A stretch of 64,000 bases of DNA from assembly GCA_907163375.1 (NCBI GenBank), contig CAJQUW010007109.1, positions 62,001 through 126,000 of the forward strand, in the 5' to 3' direction. Source of the DNA: Prostheceraeus crozeri (Eukaryota > Platyhelminthes > Polycladida > Euryleptidae). Below the pieces are notes generated by a model. The model worked only from the letters and a program-made list of their open reading frames with translations. It was not told where the DNA came from and ran no database searches. A program made the translations under genes and the position numbers. Below are positions 40,483 through 49,837 of the stretch, in pieces (position 1 is the first letter of the stretch; each line of letters starts with the position of its first letter).

Positions 40483-43132
40483 TCAAAGACGACGAATGTG
40501 GCGTTCATTCTCCCATTTTGAGGTTTTAATAATGAATGTGTTGCTGCGTCTTGTGGTTTTCACTGTAGGCATAGTGATCCTTCCGGAAGAAGAGACAGGA
40601 GGCACCAGAGGGTTCAAAATGTGTGATGGGGACTTGGCATGTGAAAGGAGTTTCAAAGAAGCGCACTTTCTTCTACTAGAGATAGGTTCGAAGTGATGAC
40701 TTGAGCACTCTTTGTAATCCCTGCCGCACAAGATTCGATGAAAACGATTTTGAATTCTTTCCAGCTTAAGTGAATTTTCTGTCGACAGTCCAGCTAGTAA
40801 TGGTGAGCAATACTCCAAAATCGATCGCACAATTGCGATGAAAGCGTTGATTAATGATGCCTCACAAACGTCATTTTGTTTAAGCACACGGATGATAAAT
40901 AATCTTCTTGCTGCGGTTCTTACAGTAGCATTGATGTGGGTATTCCAATTATTGTTCGGGTCAAAAATCACACCAAGGATTTTCAGCTCTTCCACCAGGG
41001 GAATGTTCGACAGACGTATAGGAGTAAAGCTTGGAGAACGTGCAATTGCCAACATTTTGCACTTATTCATATTGAGAGGTAAGTCAACGCTCACAGACCA
41101 TTCCAATAGCGAATGATGGACTTCTTCCACGTGAGCATTTGCTGAATCTATAAAGATTGGAAGGCAGGTAGTAAAGTCATCAGCGTATTTCACAATTTTA
41201 CACGGTTTGCCGGATATATCAAAGCTGCCAGTCACAATGGAGAACAGGTAAGGACCAAGTATTGAGCCTTGAGGGACACCTGAACTCACTCTGACGTAGT
41301 CACTTTTCACCATTCCGATGCGCACACATTGCCATCGTCCCGTTTAGTAACTGCTAATCCACTGAATGAAATACGAAGGTAAGTTGCACTCGATTAGTCT
41401 GTTAATGATTATATTGAATTTTAATTTATCAAATGCCTTGATGAAGTCGTAGGCAACGATTTGGATGCCAGATACACCATGATCGTCCAAACATTTGGTA
41501 TAATAATCATGAAGAGCTATCGTGGCGCATGCTGTAGACGACGCGGGTCGGAATCCATATTGATCTCTTCCGTACCCAAGAAGAAGTTTATCTCTCACGT
41601 CATGCAAAATTAGGCGCTCTAATACTTTCAATGGCACAGAAATCACAGTAATTTGGCGAAGTTCATCCACTGATGCCTTTGAGGATTTGGGAACAGGTGT
41701 TGTAATCGAACACTTCCACCGTGTAGGGACAATACCACTTCTCAAAGATAAATTATAAATTTCAGCCAGAGGTTCCGCTATGAAAATTGCAGCCGATTTG
41801 TATAGTATTGCTGGAATATCTGGAGAAGACTTTTTAGTTTTAATTTGACACAAAGCTTCGTAAACATCATGAGTTTCCAATTGTGGTAAGTACTGAGGTA
41901 GAAAAGACAACTCATAATTGTCACTCTCCTGAAAATTATTAGCAAAATTACAGTTAATGACGTTCACAGCGGCTTCAAGAGATCCTATTTGCTCGCAGAT
42001 GGCGTCAATTACATTTTGTCTATTTTTGCCCGATACACAATTGATCGCATGCCATACATTGTTGCCCCTTATCCTTTTATTCCAATTGCGCTTTGCCTTC
42101 TCGATTTCATACTTTACTTTTTCCCTAAAATGGGCATATTTCGAATAATCTCTTTCGCGGTACGCCTTCCACCGACTATTAATCAACTGCTTTATAACAG
42201 GAGTCATCCAAGGCTTGTCGTTCTTCGTGAAGGTGACGTCATTCACAGGAATACAGGATTCGAAGGCCGAATCAAGGTTATCGTGAAAGTAATGGCATTT
42301 GCTCTCTATATCGTAACGATTGTCATATACAGGACTCCAGTCCATATTCATTAGACACTGCACAAATTGATCTACATTTGACTCACGGAGATCGTAAACT
42401 GGCTTTTTGATATACAAACTTTCGTTTTTGATAGGCACAAATGGGGTTGCCAGCATGCACATATGAGGAATTTTCGAGGTGTCAATAGGTAGCTCAGTTT
42501 TTACTGTGTACATATTCACAATTCCCTCAGACATCAAAATATAGTCCAGCTGAGAGTTTCCGTAGGTAGGTCCGACATATGTATTGACCAGATTAAGGTT
42601 AGAGCAGACCTCGGCAGTAGGAAATCTATTCAGGTCACCGCATAAGACTATGTCATGATTTGGATAGTTCGCTAAAATATCATCCATGGTGTCAATTAGA
42701 AAGTTTGTTATCACTGACTTACATGATACAGACATAACAGGAGGAATGTAGATGCCAATCATGCATAAATCTGGAGATCCCTTAATAGCCACAGTCTCAA
42801 TACCAGTTGGTACATTTCTCAACTGTATAACATGAGCTTGCAAATGATGTTTTGCCCAAATGGCAACTCCACCACCCATTCGTCCTTCTCGATCATTTCG
42901 AAAAACCCTGAAGCCAGCTATTGAAAAAAATCATCACTGTGTAAGTATGAGAACCACGTCTCAGTAGCGCAGTAGCGACAAAAATATCAACGTTCATTCT
43001 GGTTAAAATTGATGAAATAATTTCGATTTTCCGCACTGCTGATCGTGTATTTGCTAACAAAATTTTTGGCTTTTCTTTTTGATTTCTTGACTTGCTTCTA
43101 TCACGCATATTACTGTTAAAATACACATTCAA
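40483..43132 (-). pseudogene. LINE ORF2: endonuclease and reverse transcriptase, damaged
   Basis: The endonuclease shows VLCGDLNRFPT and SQLDYILMSEG. The reverse transcriptase shows QYGFRPASSTACATIAL, VAYDFIKAFDKLKF, SSGVPQGSILGPYLFSI and VKYADDFTTC. Two lesions are visible. One in-frame TAA at about 41341-41343 separates WISSY from TGRWQCVRIGM. A small duplication (GCTACTGC-like) near 42960 shifts the frame between NVDIFVAT and DDFFSIAGFRVFR. The order EN-RT and the presence of ORF1 fit the CR1/Jockey superfamily. Confidence 0.9.
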
Positions 43133-43875
43133 AAATCCTCCTTATCTTGTCTTTTGATGATTTGCCCACGATGAATAATCACATCGTGTCCTTCGGCTCG
43201 CAGATTTTTCAGTCTTTCTCTGAGTAGCTTTTGGGCTTCTTGTTCACATCGAGTATAATCAGGATTGATGAAAACATTCTTAAAAGAGTCATCAGAGCGT
43301 AAATGCCTAGCCAATCCAAGAATTCGTTTCTTCGCCTCAAGATTCTTGCACTGAACTCTTACGAGTCGGATTTTACCGATACTTTGTTTACCGATCCTGT
43401 TTATCGAAATTACAGAATCTTCCTCTACATTCAGCTTCCGCAAAACACGCTTTACTTTCCCATCATCCTTAGATTTCCTTTCGTTTAAATTACCATCCAC
43501 TTCCTCCTCAAAACCAGAGAAAACAAGGTTATTTTCCTTCTGCCTGCGTAATTCACCTTCTCTCAGGATGAAGTTAAGCTTATCCTCCATACCACTCATA
43601 GAGTTAGTATTAATACTACTCTGAAGGTTGTCATATTTCCGTTTTAATTCAACTACTTCAGAAGTAAGAGTATGTAGCCGGTTGACCATATGATCAAGCT
43701 GTTCTTTGATCTTCGACTCAATCACGGATGATATCTGATTGACTACGTCAGACTGGTCATTTTGAACTTGAGCACGCATTTGGATGATGGTAAGAATAAG
43801 GTCCTGTTTGTTCAAGGAGGTTTTGCGCTCCAAGAGTTCACGGTCCGTCAATATTGTTATATCATTAACTCCCAT
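43129..43875 (-). CDS. LINE ORF1 nucleic-acid-binding protein
   Basis: 248 residues from an ATG. A coiled coil (about residues 45-95, IKEQLDHMVNRLHTLTSEVV) leads into an RRM-like part (NNLVFSGFEEE, KVKRVLRKLNVEEDSVISIN, RLVRVQCKNLEAKKRIL), the usual coiled-coil plus RRM plan of LINE ORF1 proteins that trimerise and coat the RNA. The frame is intact. It abuts ORF2. Confidence 0.85.
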   Translation of the reverse strand: MGVNDITILTDRELLERKTSLNKQDLILTIIQMRAQVQNDQSDVVNQISSVIESKIKEQLDHMVNRLHTLTSEVVELKRKYDNLQSSINTNSMSGMEDKLNFILREGELRRQKENNLVFSGFEEEVDGNLNERKSKDDGKVKRVLRKLNVEEDSVISINRIGKQSIGKIRLVRVQCKNLEAKKRILGLARHLRSDDSFKNVFINPDYTRCEQEAQKLLRERLKNLRAEGHDVIIHRGQIIKRQDKEDF

Positions 43876-43962
43876 TGCAATTTTGAATACGGATGATATT
43901 GGATCAAGTCGGAGTCAAAAATTGACTGTCACAAGTGATCAATAGAAAATAAGCAAAATGTA

Positions 43963-44032
43963 GTCTGGAAGGCCTCGAACCCGGTGTCTTTAGTTTCAAA
44001 TCCAACACAGTAACCAACAGACCACGTAGACA
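43963..44032 (-). other. tRNA-like sequence in the LINE 5' region
   Basis: On the minus strand it reads GTGGTCTGTTGG (A-box-like), a putative anticodon loop TTTGAAA, then GGGTTCGAGGCC (a good B box), with GTCT and AGAC at its ends able to pair. It is too worn in the anticodon stem to be a working tRNA. A tRNA-derived SINE head or an internal Pol III-type promoter in the LINE leader are the main options. Confidence 0.5.
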
Positions 44033-44462
44033 AAGTTCAGGGGCTTATTGAAGCAACTGATGATCGGATACTCATTATAGATATCGAATGCGTGGACACC
44101 AATTCTATCCAGACCAGATGACCAAATTTACAACTTGTCGAAAGAGACCGATGAACAAAACTCATCGATTTGATGAAACTAGGATTTAGGAAGCTGATCG
44201 TAGGCAATCCACACTGAATATAGGAACACTGATAAGGCAACGATGATAACACTACCACAGCTTGAGACACACGAAAACGCGACGAAAAACGACGTCGGGA
44301 AAGTGGAGAACGGCGTTATGCTTCCAAATCGCTTTCAGCACCAGCTCTGACAGACGACAGATGGATGTAACCAAATTGAAATATCCATGTGTTGTTTTTA
44401 ATTTCTCATTTACGGGAATATAATACAAACATTTTATCTTCTATAAAAATGAGAAACATTAG

Positions 44463-44595
44463 AGACTTCCAAAAAATATACGGCAAACAAAACCACGTCA
44501 AATTTCGATTTAAATGAGATTGCTAAGCAATTGGGAATAAAGAATTTTCACATATTGATGAGTAATGAATTTCTATTGATAAAAGATGTACGAAA
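44463..44595 (+). repeat. Worn partial duplicate of the protease gene start
   Basis: ATTGGGAATAAAGAATTTTC and flanking words match the beginning of the protease gene at 44877 (ATTAGGAATAAAGAATTTTC). It lies between the LINE and the real gene, so a local duplication preceded or accompanied the LINE insertion. Confidence 0.7.
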
Positions 44596-44669
44596 CACTA
44601 ACTCTACTAATAAAATGTAACAATGTAACGTTTTACTTTAGATTAAATTAAATCATTTCAAAATTGAAT

Positions 44670-44840
44670 AAGTAGTAAGGAAAGTCATCATTGTGGAACA
44701 GTTTTAAATCAATACCCCCCTTCTGACTAAGTATTAAGGAAAGTCATCATTATGAAACAGTTTTAAATCAATACCCCCCAAGTAGTAAGGAAAGACATCA
44801 TTAGAGAACAGTTTTAAATCAATACCCCCTCCCTTCTGAC
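44670..44840. repeat. Three tandem copies of a ~55-bp unit
   Basis: Units begin at 44670, 44729 and 44780 with AAGTAGTAAGGAAAG or AAGTATTAAGGAAAG, and each ends AGTTTTAAATCAATACCCCC; TTCTGACT follows units 1 and 3. They lie just upstream of the protease gene and could hold its promoter. Confidence 0.9.
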
Positions 44841-44876
44841 TGCTAGGAGTACCTTAAGAAATTTTTTTATTTTAAA

Positions 44877-45368
44877 ATGAGCAACATAAATGAGTTTTTG
44901 AAATTATATGGAACACAAACAACAACGAATTTCGACCTAAAAAAAATCGCTAATCCATTAGGAATAAAGAATTTTCATGTTCCAATCAGAGACGAATTAC
45001 AATTCCTAAAAAATAAGCCAACAGGAACCTTCAGTTCCCGGAACAAAGTTCCATCAATAACTATAAATTTCATAACAAATCTTCATACGTCAGATGAAAA
45101 AGGTGTACATTGGTCAGCAGGACAAAGAAATATAAACTGTTCTAATTATTATTTTGACCGCCCGGAGGCTGAGAACTATTGGTTCGACTCATACGGACTT
45201 CCACCTACGAATGAAGTAAGAGAAATACTTGACAATGGAATTTATAATACATTTCAAATTCAAAAGCCAGGAACTACATATTGCGGTCAATTATGTCTTT
45301 ATGTTTTATTTAAATTACAGGAAGGAGTACCATTTCTAGATATTATGTTAGAATTGAACGAACCGTAG
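44877..45368 (+). CDS. Polinton 2 adenovirus-type cysteine protease
   Basis: 163 residues from a true ATG. Catalytic order is present: His78 (KGVHWSA), Asp104 (YWFDSYG), Gln128 (FQIQKPG) and Cys136 (TTYCGQLCLYVLF). The role is cleavage of capsid precursors. Its stop codon TAG lies inside a small double hairpin (45360-45372), so the gene's last residues come from that insert. Confidence 0.9.
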   Translation: MSNINEFLKLYGTQTTTNFDLKKIANPLGIKNFHVPIRDELQFLKNKPTGTFSSRNKVPSITINFITNLHTSDEKGVHWSAGQRNINCSNYYFDRPEAENYWFDSYGLPPTNEVREILDNGIYNTFQIQKPGTTYCGQLCLYVLFKLQEGVPFLDIMLELNEP

Positions 45369-45385
45369 GTTCTATGGCTACGTCT
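45360..45385 (+). repeat. Double-hairpin element a, at the protease stop
   Basis: GAACC-GTA-GGTTC is a perfect 5-bp stem with a 3-nt loop, followed by TATGGCTACGTC, a weaker second hairpin. It resembles the GAACCGAAGGTTC..GGGCTTCGCCC units further right, with a different loop. Confidence 0.75.
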
Positions 45386-45402
45386 AATGAAAGTAATGAT
45401 AA

Positions 45403-46730
45403 TTAAAAATCAGTTCGTTGTAATTCATTTTGATAAAATCGGCCTCTGATATTTTCATCATCTAAATCTTTGATTTCGTAAGTAATCGGATAAGTTTGAT
45501 TTATTTTGCAAACTTCAAATATTTCTTTAGTCCAATAGCCAACAAAGCCTTTTTCAAATTTATTCTTATACTTAAATATTCTAACTCTATCTCCAATTTT
45601 AAATTTCGGCTTAAGTTTCTGCAAATTCGGATTACTCTCATTCAAATTATTATTCTCGAATATTTTTTTTCTTATCAAATCAGGGTCGTCAGAAGCATTC
45701 TTTGGAGTTTCTTCAATACCAGAATGAACTTTATTATTGTACTCTTCTACAATTCCTGGTAATATCTTCAACCATTTCTGATTTCTTTGCTCAGTAAATT
45801 TCTTGAATAATTTATTTTTTAACGTCCGATTGAATCTTTCTATCACTACGGCCTTCCTGCATTTTCAGTTGAATAAACAGTTTCAAATAGTGGCTGAACG
45901 TTTCGGTTATAAACTTCCGACCCTTTATCAACAAACAATTTTTTTGGCTTTCTCTTACTTTCTTTAAAGATTTCTTCAAACGCATATTTAACTGATAGAC
46001 CACTTTTATTTTTTAAAGGCTTTACCCAAGCGTATCGTGTATATAAATCTATAACGGTCAATGCGTATTTGTAGTCCCTTTCATTCGGCATATGAATAAG
46101 ATCAGCACTCCAAATATCATCTTTATTAAATACTTTTACTTTCAATAAATATTTCGGCTTTCTGTATTCCCTATGAATTTCAGACGCGTAGGTTCGAGAG
46201 TTGCTCTCAGACAGCTTAGCTGTCGTTTCATTTAAACCCTGGCCGAATAATATTTTAGCTTGTAAAGCTTTCTTAACAAACATTCTTTCAATTTTTTCTC
46301 TAAATGTAGGATTTTGAATATTATCTAATTCTTGTATCATCTTCTTATCAGCTGCATGTCGAGAACTTAGATCATGATTTCGATAAGCTAAATCATGTCT
46401 ATAAGCTGCGGCATCTACTCTATTTATTGGTTCTTCACCTGGTTTCGGATTATTATTCTCATCTAGTCTTGTATCTAATCGAGTTCCTGGACCGGTATAT
46501 GAATGACCAGGAAGATGTTTTTCTTTCGAATATTTACTCCAAATAAATCCAGGAAAGTTTTCTAATGTTTTTTGTATGTCACCACCGTAGGTATTAGCCA
46601 AACTTTGTTTGTCGTCGTTACCTTCATAAATTTTACAATTTGAGTTTTTATGTACTTTTAAGAGATAATTCAATAAATCTAAATTAGAAATTTTTAATTT
46701 AATTAAATTTTCGGAATTTTTAGAATTCAT
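45403..46730 (-). CDS. Polinton 2 PLA2-like domain plus integrase (fossil)
   Basis: Residues 70-130 of the amino-terminal frame match the parvovirus-type phospholipase A2 fold: calcium loop YTGPGT (78-83) and catalytic AAYRHDLAY (HD at 112-113), with AADKKM after. The same frame then runs into a retroviral-type integrase core: first Asp in WSADLIHM (210), YKYALTVIDLYTRYAW, then VDKGSE, and further on IERFNRTLK and an SH3-like IGDRVRIFKYKNKFEKGF. PLA2 domains help viruses breach endosomes, so its place ahead of an integrase is striking. A double hairpin (46196-46224) sits exactly at the domain joint. No chromodomain is seen, unlike Polinton 1. Confidence 0.85.
46196..46224. repeat. Double-hairpin element b, at the PLA2-integrase joint
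   Basis: GAGAG-TTG-CTCTC, one A, then GACAGC-TTA-GCTGTC: two perfect stems with 3-nt loops in 29 bp. It is in frame, giving about 10 residues (TAKLSESNS). Confidence 0.9.
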
Positions 46731-46769
46731 TTTAAAAGATAAAAAAAATTTAAAAGATAAAATAAATGT

Positions 46770-47252
46770 TTACCTTATCATACTAGGACTTAGATATATT
46801 CCAGAACCATCTTTAGTTTCTTTAATTTCAATAAAATCATCAACATTGTGGAGAATATTTTTAAGAACTCGTTTTCCTTCATCAACTAATTTTAATTTAC
46901 TAATAAAATTATCTACTATTCCGTCACCCCTAGCAACTTTCTCTAACTCTCTATTATGACGTTTTTGTTCTTCTAATGCTGCCTTCTCTGATTTATTTTT
47001 ATTTACTGCTTGGACAACACCAGCTGTCCCGCCTGCAACACTTCCTGCAGCTGCTATGCCACCTATTATTAGTGGAATTAATGGGAGAATTCCACCATTC
47101 TTTTCTTCTTGTAATTGAATATTCTCTATCATTGGTTTACTTATGTAATACTTTTTTTTATTAATCGTAATAGTTTTAGGGGTATTTTTGTCAACAATAT
47201 TACGTAATTTTAATTCAACAGTTTTATTATTATTACTTTTTGCTTGCGACAT
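46770..47252 (-). CDS. Polinton 2 minor virion protein with glycine-rich membrane-active segment
   Basis: 160 residues, true ATG. A basic head with TITINKKKYYISKP is followed by the hydrophobic GGILPLIPLIIGGIAAAGSV, a charged coiled region (KSEKAALEEQKRHNRELEKV) and an end DGSGIYLSPSMIR. This plan recurs in Polinton proteins compared with adenovirus pVI: a membrane-active helix with a capsid-binding tail. It lies between capsid and integrase genes. Confidence 0.6.
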   Translation of the reverse strand: MSQAKSNNNKTVELKLRNIVDKNTPKTITINKKKYYISKPMIENIQLQEEKNGGILPLIPLIIGGIAAAGSVAGGTAGVVQAVNKNKSEKAALEEQKRHNRELEKVARGDGIVDNFISKLKLVDEGKRVLKNILHNVDDFIEIKETKDGSGIYLSPSMIR

Positions 47253-47469
47253 TTTTAATAAAAAAATTTTAAGTTACGAAAAATTTTAATCTATTCTAGT
47301 TACGAAAAATTTTTAAGTTAAGAATTTTTAATCTATTCTAGTTATGAAAAAATTTTAATCTATTGTAGTTATTAAAAAATTTCAAGTTACCAAAAAATTT
47401 TAAGTTACCAAAAAATTTTAATCTATTCTAGTTATGAAAAAAATTAATTAACCGACGAAGTCTTGGGCT
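47253..47469. repeat. AT-rich spacer of short repeats
   Basis: AAAATTTTAATCTATTCTAG and AGTTACGAAAAATTTT words recur three to four times. No gene. Confidence 0.7.
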
Positions 47470-48804
47470 TTAACCGATCCTAGCCATCTTTCCATTAAGA
47501 ATTTCAATAGAATATTTTACATCTTCTAGCAATAAACCATAAGCCATCAATGAAGTTGTGGAATCTTTCTTTTCGATATTAATTGTTACATCACAACCAG
47601 TCTTGATAATATCTTCAGATTGTGCACTTAAATCGAAACAGAAAACAGGATATAAATGTCTCCAATCTCCAGGAGTTAATTGTGGTTCAACTCCAAATTC
47701 TATACAAAGATTTCGATAAGAATCATATCCTTCCATAAATTGATTATTGGTATCATCGAATCTTAATGGATCAATTGGATATCGGGTTTGATTTAATGAA
47801 ACTTGTAAACTTCGAATTGTATTAATATGGAAGAGATTATTGTTCTTATCAAAACTTGGAGAATTATTTCTTTGAAAAGTTAGTAATAAATATCTTGGTG
47901 TATTCGCAGTTCTAGTAAAATGCCAGTTAAATCTTTGTTCGGAAAAAGTTACTGAACTAGCAGTTCTCTTTAGAAAATTAACTGGAATTGGTTTGTTAGT
48001 ATTTAATCTTTTTGCAATAGCTGTTTCAATCTCTAAACTAGGAGTAATATGCTTAATCCACCATTCAAGTCTATCAATTTTTAAATATGCTTTTTTTCCA
48101 GTCTTACCAAAAAAGATTAATTCATTATTTGCTGTACGATGAATTATTAATTTAAATTTTAATTGATATGATATTTTATCATAATCTAAATATCCGAATA
48201 ATGGAGACAATGACCAATTTACTGTCTGTTTACTTTTCTTGTTTAATTCACGTCTTTCTTTATATGCATCATTATTTGTTTTATTTAAATGTTTTGCAAT
48301 ATTTTCTACATCTTTCGCAATTCCTGCGGCGTCTGTTCCAGCGTGAGTTAAATCATCTATAATTATACCATCATTAGTATCAGGAAACCAACCTTCGATT
48401 TCATACTTTTTATTATTTTCACCAATTGTTACAAATCTAAGCATTGTATCAATTACACCTGGAGAATCACTTATTGTTTCTATATTTTGAGTTGCAACAT
48501 CTAAACGCATTTGTGTAAATAATCTTGGAAAAAAATTATTCTCCAGTGCAATATTATCGGTTTCTGGTAATGGTGTTGTAAAATTGGCATCACTATACAA
48601 AGAATATTCACAGTGTAAAAATGAATCAGGTAGATATATATAACTCTGCTGATTATCAACTTCAAAAATTAAATCACCTCCAGTATTTACTCTACTGGAA
48701 GATCCGGGATTCATAGCAATTCTTATATAGTCATTCCTTTTTTGATTGCAACTGACGAACGGAGGATCGTCTAATCTAAATTTATTTTCGATAAGCGAAG
48801 ACAT
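47470..48804 (-). CDS. Polinton 2 probable major capsid protein
   Basis: 444 residues, intact frame, true ATG. SSSRVNTGGDLIFEVDNQQS, YIYLPDSFLHCEYSLY and ALENNFFPRLFTQMRLDV follow the pattern of the second capsid lineage of Polintons (S..n.G..i.F.v....Y.y.pdS.l.v......NN....LF). A later section (SVTFSEQRFNWHFTRTANTP, QFMEGYDSYRNL) fits the second jelly roll. The assignment rests on family memory plus position beside the minor virion genes. It is clearly unlike the capsid of Polinton 1. Confidence 0.75.
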   Translation of the reverse strand: MSSLIENKFRLDDPPFVSCNQKRNDYIRIAMNPGSSSRVNTGGDLIFEVDNQQSYIYLPDSFLHCEYSLYSDANFTTPLPETDNIALENNFFPRLFTQMRLDVATQNIETISDSPGVIDTMLRFVTIGENNKKYEIEGWFPDTNDGIIIDDLTHAGTDAAGIAKDVENIAKHLNKTNNDAYKERRELNKKSKQTVNWSLSPLFGYLDYDKISYQLKFKLIIHRTANNELIFFGKTGKKAYLKIDRLEWWIKHITPSLEIETAIAKRLNTNKPIPVNFLKRTASSVTFSEQRFNWHFTRTANTPRYLLLTFQRNNSPSFDKNNNLFHINTIRSLQVSLNQTRYPIDPLRFDDTNNQFMEGYDSYRNLCIEFGVEPQLTPGDWRHLYPVFCFDLSAQSEDIIKTGCDVTINIEKKDSTTSLMAYGLLLEDVKYSIEILNGKMARIG

Positions 48805-48946
48805 TTTTATAAAAAATAATTTGACTTTTTGTTTTTCTCACACACAGAAAAAATTTTACTAAAATAATTTTACTAAAATAATTTTCCTAAAAAAATTTTC
48901 CTAAAAAAAATTTTACTAAAAAAAAATTTTCCTAAAAAACATGATT
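48805..48946. other. AT-rich spacer
   Basis: Five near-copies of TTTTCCTAAAAAAATT/TTTTACTAAAATAATT. No gene. Confidence 0.6.
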
Positions 48947-49477
48947 TTAGAATTTTGCTAGACCAGCTCCGCTACAGCTTTGCTGGTTAAACCGAAGGTT
49001 GCTGCTCACGCCATTTCCTCTTATTTCTTCAATTGAACGTTTTATGGCTACGCCTGATTTCTTCTTATGTTTACTATCAGACGGAGCTCCGCTCCTCAAG
49101 GTTTCCCCAACAGCTATGTTAGCAATTTTATTTTTTGTTTCCTCTGAAAGTTTTTTTAAATTTTTTAGTTCTTCAGAATCATTCCTAAGTTTACGAATAG
49201 CTTCTAGTTGTTTTAATTCGTTTTGAGACTTGACAGCATTTGATATTGCACTAGCTGTACTACCTATAGCAGCTGCTCCTTTTGCAGCAGATGTAATCAA
49301 ATCTTTATTATTTTTAATTAAGTTAACGATACTTCCAATACCAGAGAAGATGCCAGCTCCTTCCGTGTGAACTGTTTCTCTATTATCATAATGATAAACA
49401 GGATTCATACCTGGTTCATGAGCAATTCTTTGATTTGAAGCAAATTGTTTAAGATTGTGTTTATAAATTATAGGCAT
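48947..49477 (-). CDS. Polinton 2 minor virion protein with Ala/Gly-rich segment
   Basis: 176 residues from a true ATG. After a His/Tyr-rich head (MPIIYKHNLKQFASNQRIAH, YHYDNRETVHTEGAGIF) comes an Ala/Gly/Ser-rich amphipathic stretch (LITSAAKGAAAIGSTASAIS) and a coiled coil (LKQLEAIRKLRND, EELKNLKKLSEETK). The carboxy end (LRSGAPS, FNQQSCSGAGLAKF) is built of hairpin-element DNA (49083-49095 and 48965-49000). It could be a penton-base-associated or internal virion protein. Confidence 0.5.
   Translation of the reverse strand: MPIIYKHNLKQFASNQRIAHEPGMNPVYHYDNRETVHTEGAGIFSGIGSIVNLIKNNKDLITSAAKGAAAIGSTASAISNAVKSQNELKQLEAIRKLRNDSEELKNLKKLSEETKNKIANIAVGETLRSGAPSDSKHKKKSGVAIKRSIEEIRGNGVSSNLRFNQQSCSGAGLAKF
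48965..49000. repeat. Hairpin element c, cluster at a gene end
   Basis: Three hairpins in a row: AGC-TCC-GCT, CAGC-TTT-GCTG and AACC-GAA-GGTT, each with a 3-nt loop, within 36 bp of coding DNA. Confidence 0.8.
49083..49095. repeat. Hairpin element d
   Basis: GGAGC-TCC-GCTCC is a perfect 5-bp stem with a 3-nt loop, in frame in the same gene. Confidence 0.8.
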
Positions 49478-49518
49478 TTTTTAGGATTAAATTTGACTTT
49501 TGGGAAAAAATATTTAAG

Positions 49519-49731
49519 TTAATATTTACGTTTGTGAATGGACAACAACTTCGAGATAACTTTATTAATTGAGTGTTGCACTTTATCTATTGCGTCAAGC
49601 AGCGTGTGATGTACTTTAATTTTTTTTCTATTAACTTGCATTTTCTGCTGATTAATCTTCAATGCCGTTTTAAGTGCATTTAACTTAATTTTAAGAACAT
49701 CTAATTGTCTTTTAACAGCATCTAACAGCAT
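49519..49731 (-). CDS. Polinton 2 small coiled-coil protein
   Basis: A heptad-rich frame (DVLKIKLNALKTALKINQQK, then basic NRKKIKV). No family known. It is close to, and on the same strand as, the fibre-like gene at 49838-50308, so it may be another stalk segment. Confidence 0.4.
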   Translation of the reverse strand: MLLDAVKRQLDVLKIKLNALKTALKINQQKMQVNRKKIKVHHTLLDAIDKVQHSINKVISKLLSIHKRKY

Positions 49732-49837
49732 CTACTTCATTTATTATTCTATTCATCTTTTTCATTTGTTGAGTAATTTTGGAACTTAATTCATCAACAC
49801 TTTTTTGGAATGTAGTTTGTAACTGCTTTAAATTTTT

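Larger units (their letters stand above)
40323..44362 (-). mobile_element. CR1/Jockey-type LINE nested in Polinton 2
   Basis: A minus-strand non-LTR retrotransposon with ORF1, ORF2 (apurinic endonuclease plus reverse transcriptase) and an (ATT)n tail at 40323-40345. The 5' limit near 44362 is estimated: Polinton-type sequence resumes just beyond. CAAATTGAA at 40301-40309 and 44372-44380 may be the target duplication, though a few bases separate it from the tail. ORF2 carries at least two lesions, so this copy is dead. Confidence 0.85.

Noticed and set aside
40301-44380. CAAATTGAA as a firm LINE target duplication
   Set aside because: Only 9 bp, and separated by several bases from the tail; kept as a possibility only.
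44670-44840. Spaced repeats resembling a CRISPR array
   Set aside because: Only three imperfect direct copies, with almost no unique spacers, inside an animal Polinton.
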